From Brachyhypopomus gauderio (lineage: Eukaryota; Chordata; Actinopteri; Gymnotiformes; Hypopomidae): a DNA stretch of 64,000 nucleotides. The notes under the pieces are model-generated. The model was given only the letters and a program-made list of their open reading frames with translations. It searched no databases and had not been told where the DNA came from. The translations under genes were made by a program, and so were the position numbers. The DNA lies in contig NC_135214.1 of NCBI RefSeq assembly GCF_052324685.1, positions 669,501 to 733,500 on the forward strand, written 5' to 3'. Each line of letters opens with the position of its first letter. Positions within the stretch are counted from its first letter, which is position 1. Shown piece after piece: positions 23,286 through 35,809 of this stretch.

Positions 23286-25573
23286 CTCGTTCTCGAACGA
23301 TTCATTCAAATGAACGAATCATTTGAGTGAACGTACTGAATCGAATCACTTCCTCAGCTGATTTGTTCCTTTCTCGGTTCAGTAGTTGAGCTCAGCAGCG
23401 ACCGAGCAGGCCGACAGGGGAACTGCTGTGTGGTCTGTGAATCACAGAATCACCCGCGAATCTGGAGGCGGAGACTCTCATTGCGAGGGAACTGTGCTTG
23501 CTTAGTGATTCATTCACTGAACTGAGGGCTCTCGTTCATTCTCTGATTCGTTCACTGAACGTACTGTCACTGTGATTCACATTTGCAGTGCCACCCAGAT
23601 AAATGTTGGCACGTGATTCACGTTTGCACTGCCACTCACTCACATTTTCTTTTTGATTGCACATTTAAGCTGATATTTTCTTCTGAATGTACAGTTTTTT
23701 ATCTTAATTTTACTCTTAATTTAATATTTATTTTGCACTCAAAGTTGTAGGTTAGTTCATACTTATTTTTTGTATAATGTTACAATGATCCTGTACCACT
23801 TCGGGCTTCAGCTGTTGTGAATTCACTGTTTCGTGGGTTTTTATAAGATATTAATGGGGAAAAATAATTTGTGGGGCTTCGCATTAAAAAAAAAAAATGC
23901 TTCTGGTAGACAGGGTGAAGACCATGATTGGACATTTATTCCCAGCAATACCACCCTGAATGGGACGGTTGTTGATCTACTTGAGTGATTATACTTATTG
24001 TCAAATGAGTTTAAAATGAATGCTCATATTGTTCAAAATTGGATTTGTTAACGCAGTGATCTAGCAGGCGGAAGGGAGAAACTGGCCTAGTAAACACTAT
24101 GGCTGGCTTAGTGTTCCTTGGGTGTTGTGATTGAGAGATGCATTAAAAAAGTGTTTGAACCCAAATGCAGAAAATGAATCCAACATATAAACAGATGCTA
24201 AGGAGACACTTAATAGTTGATCTAACACCTGACCAACAATATACTGTATATCTGTATTATTCATACTCAGTTATATATATGCTTTATGTTTGAATGTCTA
24301 TGCTCACAACAACATCATTCATAGAATTAAATTCTATGAGGTGACACTGTGGACTTTAAGCTGATGATTTCAGTCTATTTTCCTTTTACATAAGACATGA
24401 TGTGATTTATTTCATTATTTAATTTTCAGTAATATTATTTCTTTTACTAATCACCGGTGGGGACATGTAATGGAATTTTTTAAAGTAATCGAATTATTTC
24501 TTAGTTTGTATGTTCTTAGTGGAAAACAGCTAAGTTTAAAAGAACTGTGCGAATGCTGCAATGAATAGAAACTGTGTTAATGCCAAAACATGTTTTATTA
24601 CAGGTGTAGACCAGGAATCCCATTCCAAGATATCCTACTGTCCCTGGACCAATCAGGATGTGTCCCCGCCCCCAGACCATAAAAGGAAGAAGGCAGTAAC
24701 CTGTTGTTGGCTTTTTGCTCACTTTGCTGCTTGGTTGTTTCTGTGGTTACTCTGTTTAACTATTTGACTTCTGTATATGTCCTTGTTTCTTTGTATCTTG
24801 ACCTTGCTCTTGCTTTGCCCTTGAAAAAAAAACTGGTTACTGTTATATATAAATTTTACATAGTATAATTGTATATAGTGTTGGTCTGTGCACATGGGTA
24901 GGAAGTGGCTGCCATTTTGTTTGGGGTGGTGGATTTTTTAAACTGTTAAGTTTATTGACTAGGAAGTTAGTGTAGTCCTGAGTCCTGAGTTTCTTGTTTC
25001 TTGTTTCTAGAGTTTATTTGTTGCTTTTACAAATATTATCTTTTGAAACACTTATAACTTGACAATAACCATTCAATAAACATTGTAACAGACTTGCACA
25101 TTGAAATAACAGCGCCCCCTTAGCGGTCAAATAAATGAAAACGCAAGGCGCTCAATTCAAGTAAAGACTTGCACAGTCTCTATATATGAATAAAGGGGAA
25201 GTCTGTATAACAAGGCTGTTATTCATAATTATTATGAATCAAATTTTTCATAAGTAATCAATCAATATTGCTAAACGTATTTGTTTTACAGATACAAATA
25301 CATTGTCCCTATTGTGATATACTGAAAATGCACAATTGCCGTTCTCACATATTTGGGCTTGTGGTTCATCACACGCTAAGCCTAAACGTAAGCCTAGACC
25401 AGGTCACAATGAAATAACACAATGAATAACATAATGAAAATGAACTGTGAACACTGCAACAAAGCTTGTAAGCAGCATGGCAACTATGTCCACTATAAAC
25501 TAAAAAAATTACAGAGGGTGATTGAAGGGTATAAAGGTATGAGCTCAGCTAAGGTATGAGCATTTACCTGACC
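23286..25573. other. Intergenic, no gene seen
   Basis: 23290-23640 is rich in repeats of the gaacgaatcattt type, common low-copy fish repeat text. 24590-24840 contains CT-rich promoter/LTR-like text (ccataaaaggaag, then short pyrimidine runs) without a definable element. No ORF has coding character. Confidence 0.4.
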
Positions 25574-26387
25574 CAGTGGCGTGCACAGACATTTTCGGGG
25601 GCAAGTGCTTGACTTTGACTTTTATTTGTAACATTCTCTAAACGTGAGTTTTCAATGGAATAAAAGTCACAACACCAACTGATAAAATTCATATCCAATA
25701 TTAACTATATACAGTCATGTCCTTCAGTTAACTTCTGTTTACCCTCCACTGTCTGCAGGCCTTGTTGCATATATTTTGCAATCAGTAAATCAATAGGCCT
25801 ACAATTAAGACACAAGCTAAATCTAACACATAGATTTGCAAACTCCACCTTAATTATTTGTATGTGGTCGTCCTCACGTTATCTATCATTGATTTGGGCT
25901 AGAGTGACTAGTTTATCAGGTGACCAGTCAGCTAAAAATGCTTAGTAGTTTGGTGCTGTATGAGACATTTTACTGCACAACAAAATGATTTCACATTGGG
26001 CTTAGAGGACAAACGGTACGATTTGACTTGATGTGTATGTGACCTGGCTGGTGGGGACAGGAGAAGAAGTCTATCTGTGACCGTGCGTGCTGTGCTGAAG
26101 ACGCTTCCTTCCACTCGCTGAACTGAACTGCTGCTGCAGCGCATCTGGTGTGACAAAGGAAGAGAGAGGTCGGGTGTGTGTGAGGTGGTGGTGCATTTCA
26201 GGGCATTGTTTTTAATCGCTCAGGTTTTCAAAACATCACATCAAATCGACCTCAGTAAAATTATAATAATAATAATTTAAAAACCGATAAAAAAAATTTA
26301 AAAACCGTTTCAAAAGGGAACTTTCATTGATAAAGGGCAGAGTTGGTGGTGCTTTAGCACCACCTGATGTCTGTGTGCACGCCACTG
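25574..26387. mobile_element. Non-autonomous hAT element
   Basis: 814 bp with inverted ends starting CAGTGGCGTGCACAGACAT and a perfect 8-bp target duplication acctgacc (25566-25573 and 26388-26395). No transposase ORF. Confidence 0.94.
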
Positions 26388-26579
26388 ACCTGACCCCCTG
26401 TAATTTGAAAAAAATTATATAAATATGCAAGCCAAAAGGATACGTAAAGCTAGACCCTGCCTTATTAAACTTCCTTATTAAACCAAAGAGCAACAGAAAA
26501 ACATTAGTTAGATTTCTAGAAAGAATAAGAACTTGCGCAAGAAAGTTAAGCTAACCCAAAGAAGAACTTGCACAGTACA

Positions 26580-27167
26580 GCCCCTGCCCCGTAACTTCTG
26601 GAATGGGTTTGTGTAGTCTGTGTCTGGTTATGTCCATTTATGTATTTCCTTTGGGTGTGGGTTATGTGTGCGTTGTAATGCGGTGATTATGGGAACGTAC
26701 ACACCGTGTATAGAAACAGAGAGAAGGGTGGAACCAAGTGCCGACTTATGCTGTCAATACATTTGGCAGAGCCAAATGGAGAGAAGGAAACACGTACCAC
26801 AGCACAGAATAACCAACACAAAACAACGCGGAAGACTCAATGTGTAAAAGAAAAGAAAACGAATCCGTGAGAGCACGGAGGAAATGGGAACAAAAAACAA
26901 CGCGGAAAACTCAACGCGTGTAAATTAACACTCAACCGCACAGAGACGGGAGAAGAAAACAAAATAACAAAGGCAACTAAAAGGACGCGGAAAAATGCAA
27001 TGCATAAAACGAAACCAAGGACGCCAGGGGAAGTAACTGGCAGCAGGCAAAAAATGCACCATCAAAACAAAACCCTTCCCAAAATAAAGGTATAATGGAT
27101 AGGAAGTAAAACAGGTGGAGGAAAACTTGAGATGGGGTAGGAAGCGATCCAGGAGAAAGAAACTCGA
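26580..27167. repeat. LTR-like A-rich repeat
   Basis: The minus-strand complement of an A/C-rich sequence with repeated aaaacaacgcggaa-type text. It resembles the bounded solo LTR at 31456-32237 in composition and in the phrase gccagccctgac that closes both (27413 here). Clean ends were not found, so no boundaries are claimed. Confidence 0.45.
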
Positions 27168-27810
27168 ATAAGTGAAAGATCTACAAGAGAGAGAGAGGTG
27201 GTGATTGTTACATTGTTACATAGTGCAACCACAGAAAAAACAGAGAAAGGCTGAAAATGCACCGGCATGACCAAAACGATTCAGCAGTGAGCCTTCACAA
27301 CAAACTTCCTTAAGTAGCGTGGGAGACACCTGTGACAGACCACTGCTGATTAGTCTTATTAAGTCTGGGACTGACTCGGGAGCCTCTAGTGGAGGCTGGA
27401 GGAATGGCATCTGAGCCAGCCCTGACGTGTGTGTTCATTCGTCTCGATCGTCTTGTCTTTCAGTTTCGTTTTACTTGTGAAAAGCACATAAATCGCACAC
27501 ACATATGGTGATCAAACTTAAGGCAGACAAAGACTGAGTTCAGCAGTTCAGCCCCAGACCTGACACGAAAGGTGGAGCCAGAGCACAGATCACCAGCACC
27601 GGAACCTCCCAGAATCTGCCAGCAGAAGAAAGACATTCAAACAACGGTAAATTAACGAACAAATTCCCTGGACGCCATGCTGGAAGCCCTGCATTTTACA
27701 AGGGTGGCAATGCTGGGATTGGACCAGCAGGTTGGGGACCCTGAGGCACCGGGGCTCTTGTGGCAGGACAGAAGGACAGAATTAGTGGTGCATAGTCAGT
27801 CCTTTCTAAC
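27168..27810. repeat. Duplicated repeat upstream of promoter module 1
   Basis: Almost identical to 54361-55070, including the text gattcagcagtgagccttca and ggtggagccagagcacagat. The two copies differ by a replaced stretch after ggattggaccagcaggt. It marks the left edge of the duplication that produced the promoters of genes B and C. Confidence 0.8.
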
Positions 27811-28083
27811 CCTTTTTCTCTTCTAAGAGAAAAGCGGACACAAAAATAATGCACGAATATTAAAAATGTAAAAGAAATAAATAACTCCCAACACACACCC
27901 ACTACACATGCGCTGCAAAATATCAATTACAATAACTATCGTGTCTTAAAGAGGAGTTTGACATGCATTAATCAGTCTCTCTAGGTTGTGAGATAATTAT
28001 TTACATTTTTGATGAATGGCAGGTTGCTAATTCATGCAGATAAAGAGATTTGATAAAGAACATGTGTAACAGGAGGATGGGGA

Positions 28084-28279
28084 ATATAAACCCTGTGCAA
28101 TACAGCAGTGACTTTGCAGGGATGAATACAGTCAACACTTTCAGTTTCATATTCACTACCCCACCCAGCCTGCTTACACACACAGTGTAGAGCTGAATTC
28201 AGAAGGAGCATTTAGAGACAGACAGAGAGGTGCAGACACAGAGCAGCAGAGGAAGGAGCAGCTCACTCTTCTTACTAAG
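28084..28279 (+). promoter_or_regulatory. Promoter module 1 of gene B
   Basis: A TATA-like atataaa lies at 28084-28090 and an ISRE core TTTCAGTTTC at 28139-28148 (GAAACTGAAA on the other strand). A purine-rich non-coding exon follows, ending ACTAAG|GTAGGTC at 28279/28280. This module is repeated four more times in the window with the same order and spacing. Whether transcription starts from the TATA-like site or downstream of the ISRE is not decidable here. Confidence 0.7.
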
Positions 28280-28875
28280 GTAGGTCAAGAGGGTGTGGTT
28301 TTTGAAAGACTTAACATACCTGGCATGCAGTCACTGCATAATAGTTTAAGAATTGGGTTGCAATACCACCCAATGTCCAAATGTTAAAAATTTGGGAGAA
28401 AATTAAATAAGCATATTTTATAATAATTATATAGGTTACTCATTCTTGGTTACTGTAAAATGCATTTCTATCTGAGAGTGGTACTATGTGCCCCTTCTGG
28501 TGACATTTTGAAGGATTCTGCAATGTAAGTCTGTTAATATAATGACAGGAAATCTGACCAATTAAATGTATGATTTTACTGGTCTATAACAGCCTGATGC
28601 TTCTCCATATTCTGAAGGAGGCCTACACAGTAAAAGTAAATCATTATTGCCTACATACATTCGCTAGCTCATTTTGAATGGGAGACACACATGGCATGTA
28701 CCTAAATGTTGGGTATCTAATTAAATTATGTACCAAACTGAAAAGACTTTCGCAAAGTAACCCTTCAGAAAAAAAATGACTTGCTCAATAATTCATTTGA
28801 GCTATTCCATCTATAAATCTTAACCAGTAATGAAAATATTATGCATATAGTTTCTGTAAAATAATTTGTTAAAAG

Positions 28876-29240
28876 GTCATCTCAGGTAGCTCAACGTGTT
28901 GAGCCGCATGCTCCCAATTAGAAATGAAGGCGCATGAACATTGGAGGTTCGAATCCCACGTCCAATTATTTGGGGCAGTCTGGTTGTAGGGAACTGGTCT
29001 TGTGACTGGAGGGTCGTGGGTTTGATTCCCAGACCTGAGGCCATGACTGAGGTGCCCTTGATCAAGGCACCTAACCCCAACTGCTCCCCGGGCGCCAGGC
29101 TGGGGCTGCCCACCGCTCTGGGCACGTGTGATCCACCGCCCCCTAGTAATCACTAGTGTGTATGTGTTCTAACTGCACAGATGGGTATTTACCGATTTTG
29201 GTGAAAAATCACAATTGACAAATATGGCACATTTACATTT
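28876..29240 (+). mobile_element. Composite tRNA-type SINE
   Basis: Insertion flanked by a direct repeat aaaag (28871-28875 and 29241-29245). The site is empty in the paralogous modules at about 30225 and 56145. The first part (28876-28965) is tRNA-like with A-box text tagctcaacgtgttgag and B-box ggttcgaatccc. The second part (from 28975) is a second tRNA-like head (gttagggaactggtc type, ggtttgattccc) and a common fish SINE body with caaggcacctaaccccaact. It ends in a cacaattgacaaatatggca tail. Confidence 0.85.
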
Positions 29241-29438
29241 AAAAGTGTAGCAACTAGCCTGTAACATAGATTCCACTTTATGTAGATTGCTAAACTCTAT
29301 TTTGGAATAATTCAAACAATAATTTAAGGTTACCATGTCTCTAGGTTGTTAATTAGTTATTAATGTTTTTGAATGACAATGTTGCTAATTCATGTAGATA
29401 AAGAGATTCGATAAATAACATGTGTAACAGGAGGGTGG

Positions 29439-29635
29439 GGATATAAACCCTATGCAGTACTGCAGTGACTCTCCAGGGATGAACACAGTCAACACTTTCA
29501 CTTTCATTTTGAGTACCACACCCCTGCTTACACACACAGTGTAGAGCTGAGAGTGAAAGAGGAGCATTTAGAGACAGACAGAGAGGTGCAGACACAGAGC
29601 AGCAGAGGAAGGAGCAGCTCACTCTTCTTACTAAG
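29439..29635 (+). promoter_or_regulatory. Promoter module 2 of gene B
   Basis: Same order as module 1: gatataaaccc at about 29439, ISRE core TTTCACTTTC at 29496-29505 (GAAAGTGAAA reversed), then a non-coding exon ending ACTAAG|GTAAGTC at 29635/29636. A second GAAA pair near 29553 has lost one half (gagagtgaaag). Confidence 0.7.
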
Positions 29636-30311
29636 GTAAGTCAAGAGGGTTGGGCTTTTAAAGTATGAGATTTTAAAGTTAAAGACTTCACAAGAATTGG
29701 GTTGCAATACCACCCAATATCCAATATTTAAGGACTGTAGTGGAAACAAAAATTTGGGAGAAAAAATGTAATAATTATACAGGTTACTCATTCTGGTAAA
29801 ATACATTTCTATCTGAGACCGGTACTATGTGCCCCTTCCGGTGACATTTTGAAGGGTTCTGTAATGTACGTCTGTTATTATAATGACAGGAAATCTGACC
29901 AATTAAATGTATGATTTTACTGGTCTATAATAGCCTGACGTTTCTCCATATACTGAAGGAGACCTATACATTAAAAATAAAACATCACTGTCTATGTACA
30001 TTAGCTAACTCATTTTGAATGAGAGACACACATAGCAGTTGTGGTGTACCTAAATGTGGGGTATCTAATTAAATTAGATAACAAACTGGAAAGACTTTCG
30101 CAAAAGTAAACCTTCAGAAAAAAAAATTTGCTCAAATATTCATTTGAGCAACTCCATCTATAAATCTTAACCAATAATGAAAACATCATATATGTATATA
30201 TAGTTTCTGTAAAATCATTGATTAAAAGTGTGTAAATAGTTATTAATGTTTTTGAATGACAATGTTGTTATTTCATGAAGATTAAGACATTCGATAAAGA
30301 ACAGGAGGATG

Positions 30312-30510
30312 GGGACATAAACCCTGTGCAGTACAGCAGTGTCTCTGCAAGGATGAGTCAACACTTTCACTTTCATATTCACTATCCCACCCAGCCTGCT
30401 TACACACACAGTGTAGAGCTGAATGTAAAAGAGCAGGAGCATTTAGAGACAGATAGAGAGGTGCAGACACAGAGCAGCAGAGGAAGAAGCAGCTCACTCT
30501 TCTTACAAAG
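30312..30510 (+). promoter_or_regulatory. Promoter module 3 of gene B
   Basis: The TATA-like position is changed to gacataaaccc, and the ISRE core TTTCACTTTC is kept at 30365-30374. The exon ends ACAAAG|GTAAGAG at 30510/30511. It is the copy nearest to gene B and most like module 5, the one nearest to gene C, including the sequence after the donor. Confidence 0.7.
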
Positions 30511-30682
30511 GTAAGAGATGCTGTGTGTTGGGATGAGATTAAGACTTCACAAGTGGACTTAATAGACAAATACTTGCATGCAGTCACTACATACACAAAT
30601 ATAATAATAGGGTTACATTCAATACCCATTTTCTAAAATGAAGGACTGTGTACTGAATAGTGTCTGTAGATTGTAACATCAA

Positions 30683-32290
30683 ACCATCATGTGGAATGCT
30701 GCTGAATGGTCTTCTCAGCGCACTCAATCCATCAAATGCCGTAAACGTACAACTGAGGCAATGCGGCAGTTGGGCCTTCTTATGAACACCACTGATTTTT
30801 CTCCTATTTTTGCGGTTACTGACCCAGAGGTTAAGGTTACAACCTTCACCTCTATGATGGGGTCCATTTTGGATACAGTAGTCCCATTAAAGAAAATATC
30901 AATTACGAATAAAGACAAGCCGTGGATGACTGTGCAAATTAAACATCTATAATAGTCCATCTCCACCATCTCCAATCATTTCTGGCCAAAATATCAGTAG
31001 AGTCACCACTTTCAAACTGTTAGGAGTCCAGAGTTCATCTGATTTATCCTGGGACGCTCACATCAAACATATGATTATAAAGACAAGACCAAGGATCCAC
31101 TATCTTGCAGCGGCTAAAAGAGCTGGTCTTCCATGTGAGGTTCTCCAACAAATATATTTGACTTTTATACGTCCAATCCTTGAGTATGCTAGCTCTGTTT
31201 GGGGTGGGCTGACCAAACAACTCTCAGAGGAGTTGGAAAGGGTACAAAAACGATGCTGCAGGATTATTGACATCCCTTCATCATCTCTCCCACCACTCAG
31301 TGAAAGGCATGATGAGGCTGCCCTGCGTATCCTCACTGAAATACTCAAGGACAAATCTTCTCCTTTACATGGCTTCTTGCTTTCAACCCCATTATCCAAA
31401 TACTCACTTCGTCGGCAGCGGGAATATGTAGTACCCTTGAGCAGAACTAAAAGACTGTTATGCGGGGACACGCGAACGCGCATAAACCACGTGGTCTTAT
31501 GCGGCAGTACGTGAACGCGCATACACCGCGTAGGGTTGTATTAAACCCAAAGGTCCAACAAAACAAAACAAAAAAACTGAGACCACCGGCAAAACGTTCA
31601 CGGGAAAAGATACAAAAGAAAACGTCTTCGTGTAGGCAGCACGAAGGAAAACCACTAACAGAAAAGAAACGCGGAATAAACTCAACGAGAGGTAAGTAGC
31701 CTACGAAAAACACAGCGCGCAAAAAAAGAAAAAAAGAAACGCGGAACTGCTCAACGTGATGTATGCAACCAAAACAAAGGAAAATGAAAAACCATGAAAC
31801 TAAAGAGATGCGGAAAAATACTCAACGCGAATGAACGATAACAAAAGGGAAACAAAAACCGCCGGGGGAAGAAACGGCTCACCAATACGGAACGGCGAAA
31901 ATAAAAAACTTCCCAAAATGATAGGAGAGAGAAACAAGAGAAAAATACAGAGGGAGGGAAACTTGAGATGGGCCCAAACGGGTGCAGAAGTGAAACACTT
32001 GAAGAAAACAGCTCGAGAGAAGAGAGAAAGAAAAGCAACATGGAGTAACCCAGAAAAACGTTACCAGCTGACTTCTCTAGAGAAACAAACAACTCAGCGA
32101 AGAGACACTGCAGCTAGCCTCCCTAAGAAGGGAGGAAAACAGCTGAGTGTCATCTCCGCTGATTGCGTCTACGCGACGTAGACCGCGAGCGCTCTCTGGT
32201 GGTCATGGGCGGGGCATTGCTGGGGCCAGCCCTGACAAAGACATGAACTCTCTTTTATTCCTCATGCTTTTAAATTGTTTTTTAAGTGAC
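30683..32290 (+). mobile_element. LINE RT C-terminal fragment, split by an LTR
   Basis: Plus-strand text at 31071-31455 (IRPILEYASSVWGGLTKQLS, ELERVQKRCCRIIDI, SLRRQREY) is the post-catalytic thumb and C-terminal region of non-LTR reverse transcriptases. 30689-30952 carries an earlier linker part. The ORF is interrupted by a solo LTR at 31456-32237; a few more codons in the same frame follow from 32243 to a TGA at about 32290. It lies in the first intron of gene B. Confidence 0.8.
31456..32237. mobile_element. Solo LTR (family D), 782 bp
   Basis: Ends TGTTATG...CCCTGACA with a perfect 5-bp target duplication aagac (31451-31455 and 32238-32242). The interior is A-rich with repeated aacgcggaa text. 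It interrupts a LINE ORF cleanly, which independently confirms both ends. Confidence 0.9.
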
Positions 32291-32340
32291 TCAATTACTA
32301 TTTTATACTATTTTGTGATAACCCATGCTTCTTTCACAAA

Positions 32341-32890
32341 TTTCTCAACCATATAAACAATATCTCAGGCTCTACAGTTATTATTGGAGGTGACTTTAAT
32401 TTAACCCTCGACCCACATATAAACAGATTATCCAGTTCACACAATACACGTAACCGACAGTCCACAGACATCATAAAACAATACATGTCAGATTTAGGGC
32501 TCAGTGATGGTTGGCACCTCAAAAACCCGAACGCTAAAGAATTTTCTTTTTATTCATCAGTATACCACTCGCACTCTCGCATTGACTATCTCTTAACCAG
32601 CAATTCTATTATATCATGTCTATCTGAAATAAAATATCACCCGATAACAATTAGCGACCATGCTCCAGTATCACTTACATGGAACATGTTGGTGGTCCAG
32701 AAACACCACCAACACTACTTTGGGAAACTGGAAAGGCAGTGTTAAGAGGCAAAATAATCTCTTACTCTTCTTATAAGAAGAAAGATTTAGAAAATGAGAC
32801 TAATCTACAACAAAAAATTGGGGAGCTATCGAAGGAAATGATAAAAAATCCAACAGAAAAAATTTATGTTTTAAAGTTAATTTAATTAAT
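32341..32890 (+). mobile_element. L1/Tx1-like LINE endonuclease fragment
   Basis: Translation gives GGDFNLTLDP, then SRIDYLLTSN and ISDHAPVSLTW, the conserved APE-endonuclease motifs of L1-type LINEs. After a frameshift near 32690 it continues LRGKIISYSSYKKKDLENET, also L1-like. It is 5' and 3' truncated. 32890-33010 holds nothing recognisable. Confidence 0.82.
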
Positions 32891-33603
32891 TTAGATTTTT
32901 ATATTCTTTATCGAATGTTTGACACATTTCAGGTCTCACTGCTTAAAAATGTTTTTTTTTTTTATGCTGGCGTGTCCTGCCTTGTCAAATTTAATAAATG
33001 ATACCTGATACAGGATGCTCTCTGATCTAACTTTGGAGTCACTGAACTCTACACTTCAGTGAGTTCAGTGCTGCAGTCTGCTGAAACTGAATGTGAGCAA
33101 GTTCCTGCTGTAGAACCAAGTGCTAACCAGGAAGCATATGACTTCATGCTCAGTCACATGCAAGAGCTGGTAAAGACCTTAAAAGAGAATGCAAGAAAGC
33201 ATTCAAAAGCACGTAATGATCTTAGAACTGCACGTCCCAAAATTAGTCTAAAGAAAGGCCAGCTTCATACAGATAAAAGAAAGGGAAGCGGCTCAAAGGC
33301 CATCATCCATGGTGAGCACCCCCAATTTTCCCATGTCAACTATTAGACTGAAGCCTACAGCACTCCCAAGGTTTACTTCTACAGGTGGAAAAAAGACTGG
33401 GAAGAACTCCAAATCCAAGGTGAACCAACTGGTTCAAAGGAGGTGAAGAAAATTCAACTAGTAGACAGTCTTGATGAGAAAATAACAAGAGACCTCCGTC
33501 TAACTACCTATAACACTGCGGATGACATCTTCCGTGTCCTAGAAAACCGCTATGGGAGTCGGACATCCATTGCTATTGAGATAGTGGAGGAGTTGCAAAA
33601 AAC

Positions 33604-34992
33604 TAGGGGTGGGTATCACCACTGATTTCCCATTTCGATTCGATTTCGATTCACAAGGTCCCGATTCAATTCGATTTTTGATTCGATCCGATTCAATATC
33701 GATTCTTGTAGGGACATTTCAGTTAAATAAAAAAATGTAGTTTGAATGTGAAATGTTGTAATGATACAAGGAACACTCAAACTTTATTAAAATGTATTAA
33801 GATATTAGTGTTTATACTGTGAACAACAGTTACATTCTTTTTTTAATATCAATTAATGCACTCTTCCACATAGCTCCTTTACCAGAAAAGGCATTGAAAG
33901 CGGTTTTGAACAGCCTTTTAAAGTGCAAATTAAGTGTTTTTTTATGTAACAAAAACATTTCTGAACATAGTTCTGAATATTGTAAACATTAAGGTCCAAA
34001 AACTAAGATTCATTCATGACTTATTTTTGACATCTTTGAGATTGTCAAATTTTTCTGCAAGAAAAGGAGCTGATTAACATGTTGAGGAGTGAGACAGCTC
34101 CTTTTTGCAGTAACAATATTGCCAACTGTTGAGAAAACTTCACAGCTTTATACTTGATGTGTCGCGACCGGCGTGAGGGTCCGTGCACCGAAAACGACGT
34201 AATCGCGGTGGCTCTGCCAGTGCGCTGTGGCTTCACAAGGTCGTGTACCTCTCGAATTTTGAAACTGCGTGCACCGCGCTTCAGCGCAATTAACAAAGTC
34301 ATGTTTGCAGGGTTCATACACCATTAAAAGGTGGAATTCAAGCACTTCGGTTATTTTTTTGGCACGGGGAGAACTTGTAGATAGTTTAATCGCAAATGCC
34401 TTCTCTAGTGGAGTTTGTTTGGGTTCTGGCGTTTTTTGAATATCAGGATGGTGTCGCGTTAAATTATTTCACAGATTTGTGGTAATCCCACAATATTTCA
34501 CCTCCATGTTGCACAGTTACACACGGCTGTACTTTTATCCAACTCTTCCCTACCATCATAGTTTCTGAATCCAAAATGTAACCATACATCTGCAGGGTTG
34601 CCAACTTTTCAAGATCGCTTGGAGTGAGATTTGAACCTGGAGGGGGTGGCGGTGTAAAATATACACAAATTAAGTATTATATCGTGATCGATCGCTCGCC
34701 AGTGGTTGGTGCCCGAGCGAACTAGTAACTCATTGAATCATAGATGTGGATCAGAGGTACATTTTTTTTACTCTTGCTGCAGCCATGCTTAACTGATCAC
34801 CCAGCCAAGTGGCGGTGCTCGAGAAAAAAAAGATGATCTCGCGAGATAAAACGCGAGACGTTAAAACGGTACGCATATGCGGGGAAAATTGGCTAATTCT
34901 AAAGATCGATCTCAGGTTTCATAAATCGATATAGAATAATTCAAATGAAGATCGATTTGAATCGAAAGATCGATTTTTTAAACACACCTCTA
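33604..34992. mobile_element. hAT element inserted in the BEL/Pao copy
   Basis: Ends TAGGGGTGGGTATCACC and (reversed) TAGAGGTGTGTTT, with an 8-bp target duplication matching 7 of 8 (caaaaaac at 33596-33603, aaaaaaac at 34993-35000). The subterminal parts are rich in gattcgat/atcgat. The BEL reading resumes immediately after. Nested within it are the 34146-34350 segment shared with the hAT at 21742, and a truncated CAGGGTTGCCAACT MITE at 34593-34760. Confidence 0.9.
34593..34760. mobile_element. MITE, CAGGGTTGCCAACT family, truncated copy
   Basis: Starts cagggttgccaacttttcaa and follows the 60805 copy through atagatgtggatcagaggta, then diverges. The right inverted end is absent. Confidence 0.8.
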
Positions 34993-35698
34993 AAAAAAAC
35001 AGTCAAGAGTTTTCGACCACAGAAGATTGTTGAATTAATTCAAGCTGTGGAAAATGCGCTACAAGATCTAAGTGACCTGGGAAACATAGGTGCTATTAAA
35101 AATGCACTAGTAACAAAGTCAATGGAGAGTAAACTTCTCAGATTCAGAAGTAGAAAACATGCTGCCTTGGGTTACAAAAAGAAGATGTATAATTCAGTCT
35201 GGCTAGAAGAGTGAGAAATGCATCTTCACAGATTTCTCCGGCGTGACTCCGAAGATGAGGAGCTGCAGGAATTTGCAGTCATGCGAGTGAACATTGGCGA
35301 CAAACCAGCAGGTTGCATTGCACAGCTGGCAATATGTGAGACAGCCAACCTTCCTTCCTTCACCAATCTAAAAGAGGAGCATAAGGTACGCCAACATGAC
35401 AGTTATGTCGATGATATCTTAACGTTCCATAATGACCTTGGCCAGCAGAAAACCATTACAGCAAATGTACAGAGGATTTTGAATGCAGGGGGGTTCGAGC
35501 TCAAACCTTTGGTCTTTTCTGGACAAAGTGGGAGGAAGGAACCTCATGAAGAACAGAGGCAAATCAAGACAAATCAAGCACTTGGTCTGGGTTATATTGT
35601 AGAAGAAGATAAGCTACACATGATTGGAATCAAGGAGAAGGAAAAAGATGCGGCTGGGTCAAGATCTTCTACAGATCCAGATCAGAACTCAAACACCG

Positions 35699-35750
35699 AA
35701 CCCTTCCAACCCATTCCAAATATAATAGTTTGGAATGGGTTGGAAGGGTT
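35699..35750. repeat. Perfect 22-bp-arm hairpin
   Basis: Arms 35699-35720 and 35729-35750 are exact reverse complements around the 8-nt loop tataatag. It sits exactly where the BEL/Pao reading breaks off, before the LINE piece. Confidence 0.95.
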
Positions 35751-35809
35751 GTTTCGCGGCAACAAACTGGGATTTATTTTTTAATGACAGTGGAAATTAT
35801 CTTAACATG

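Noticed and set aside
28876-29160. tRNA genes at A/B-box sequences (also 42763 and 58200)
   Set aside because: They sit at the heads of SINE copies and do not give complete cloverleafs of functional tRNAs.
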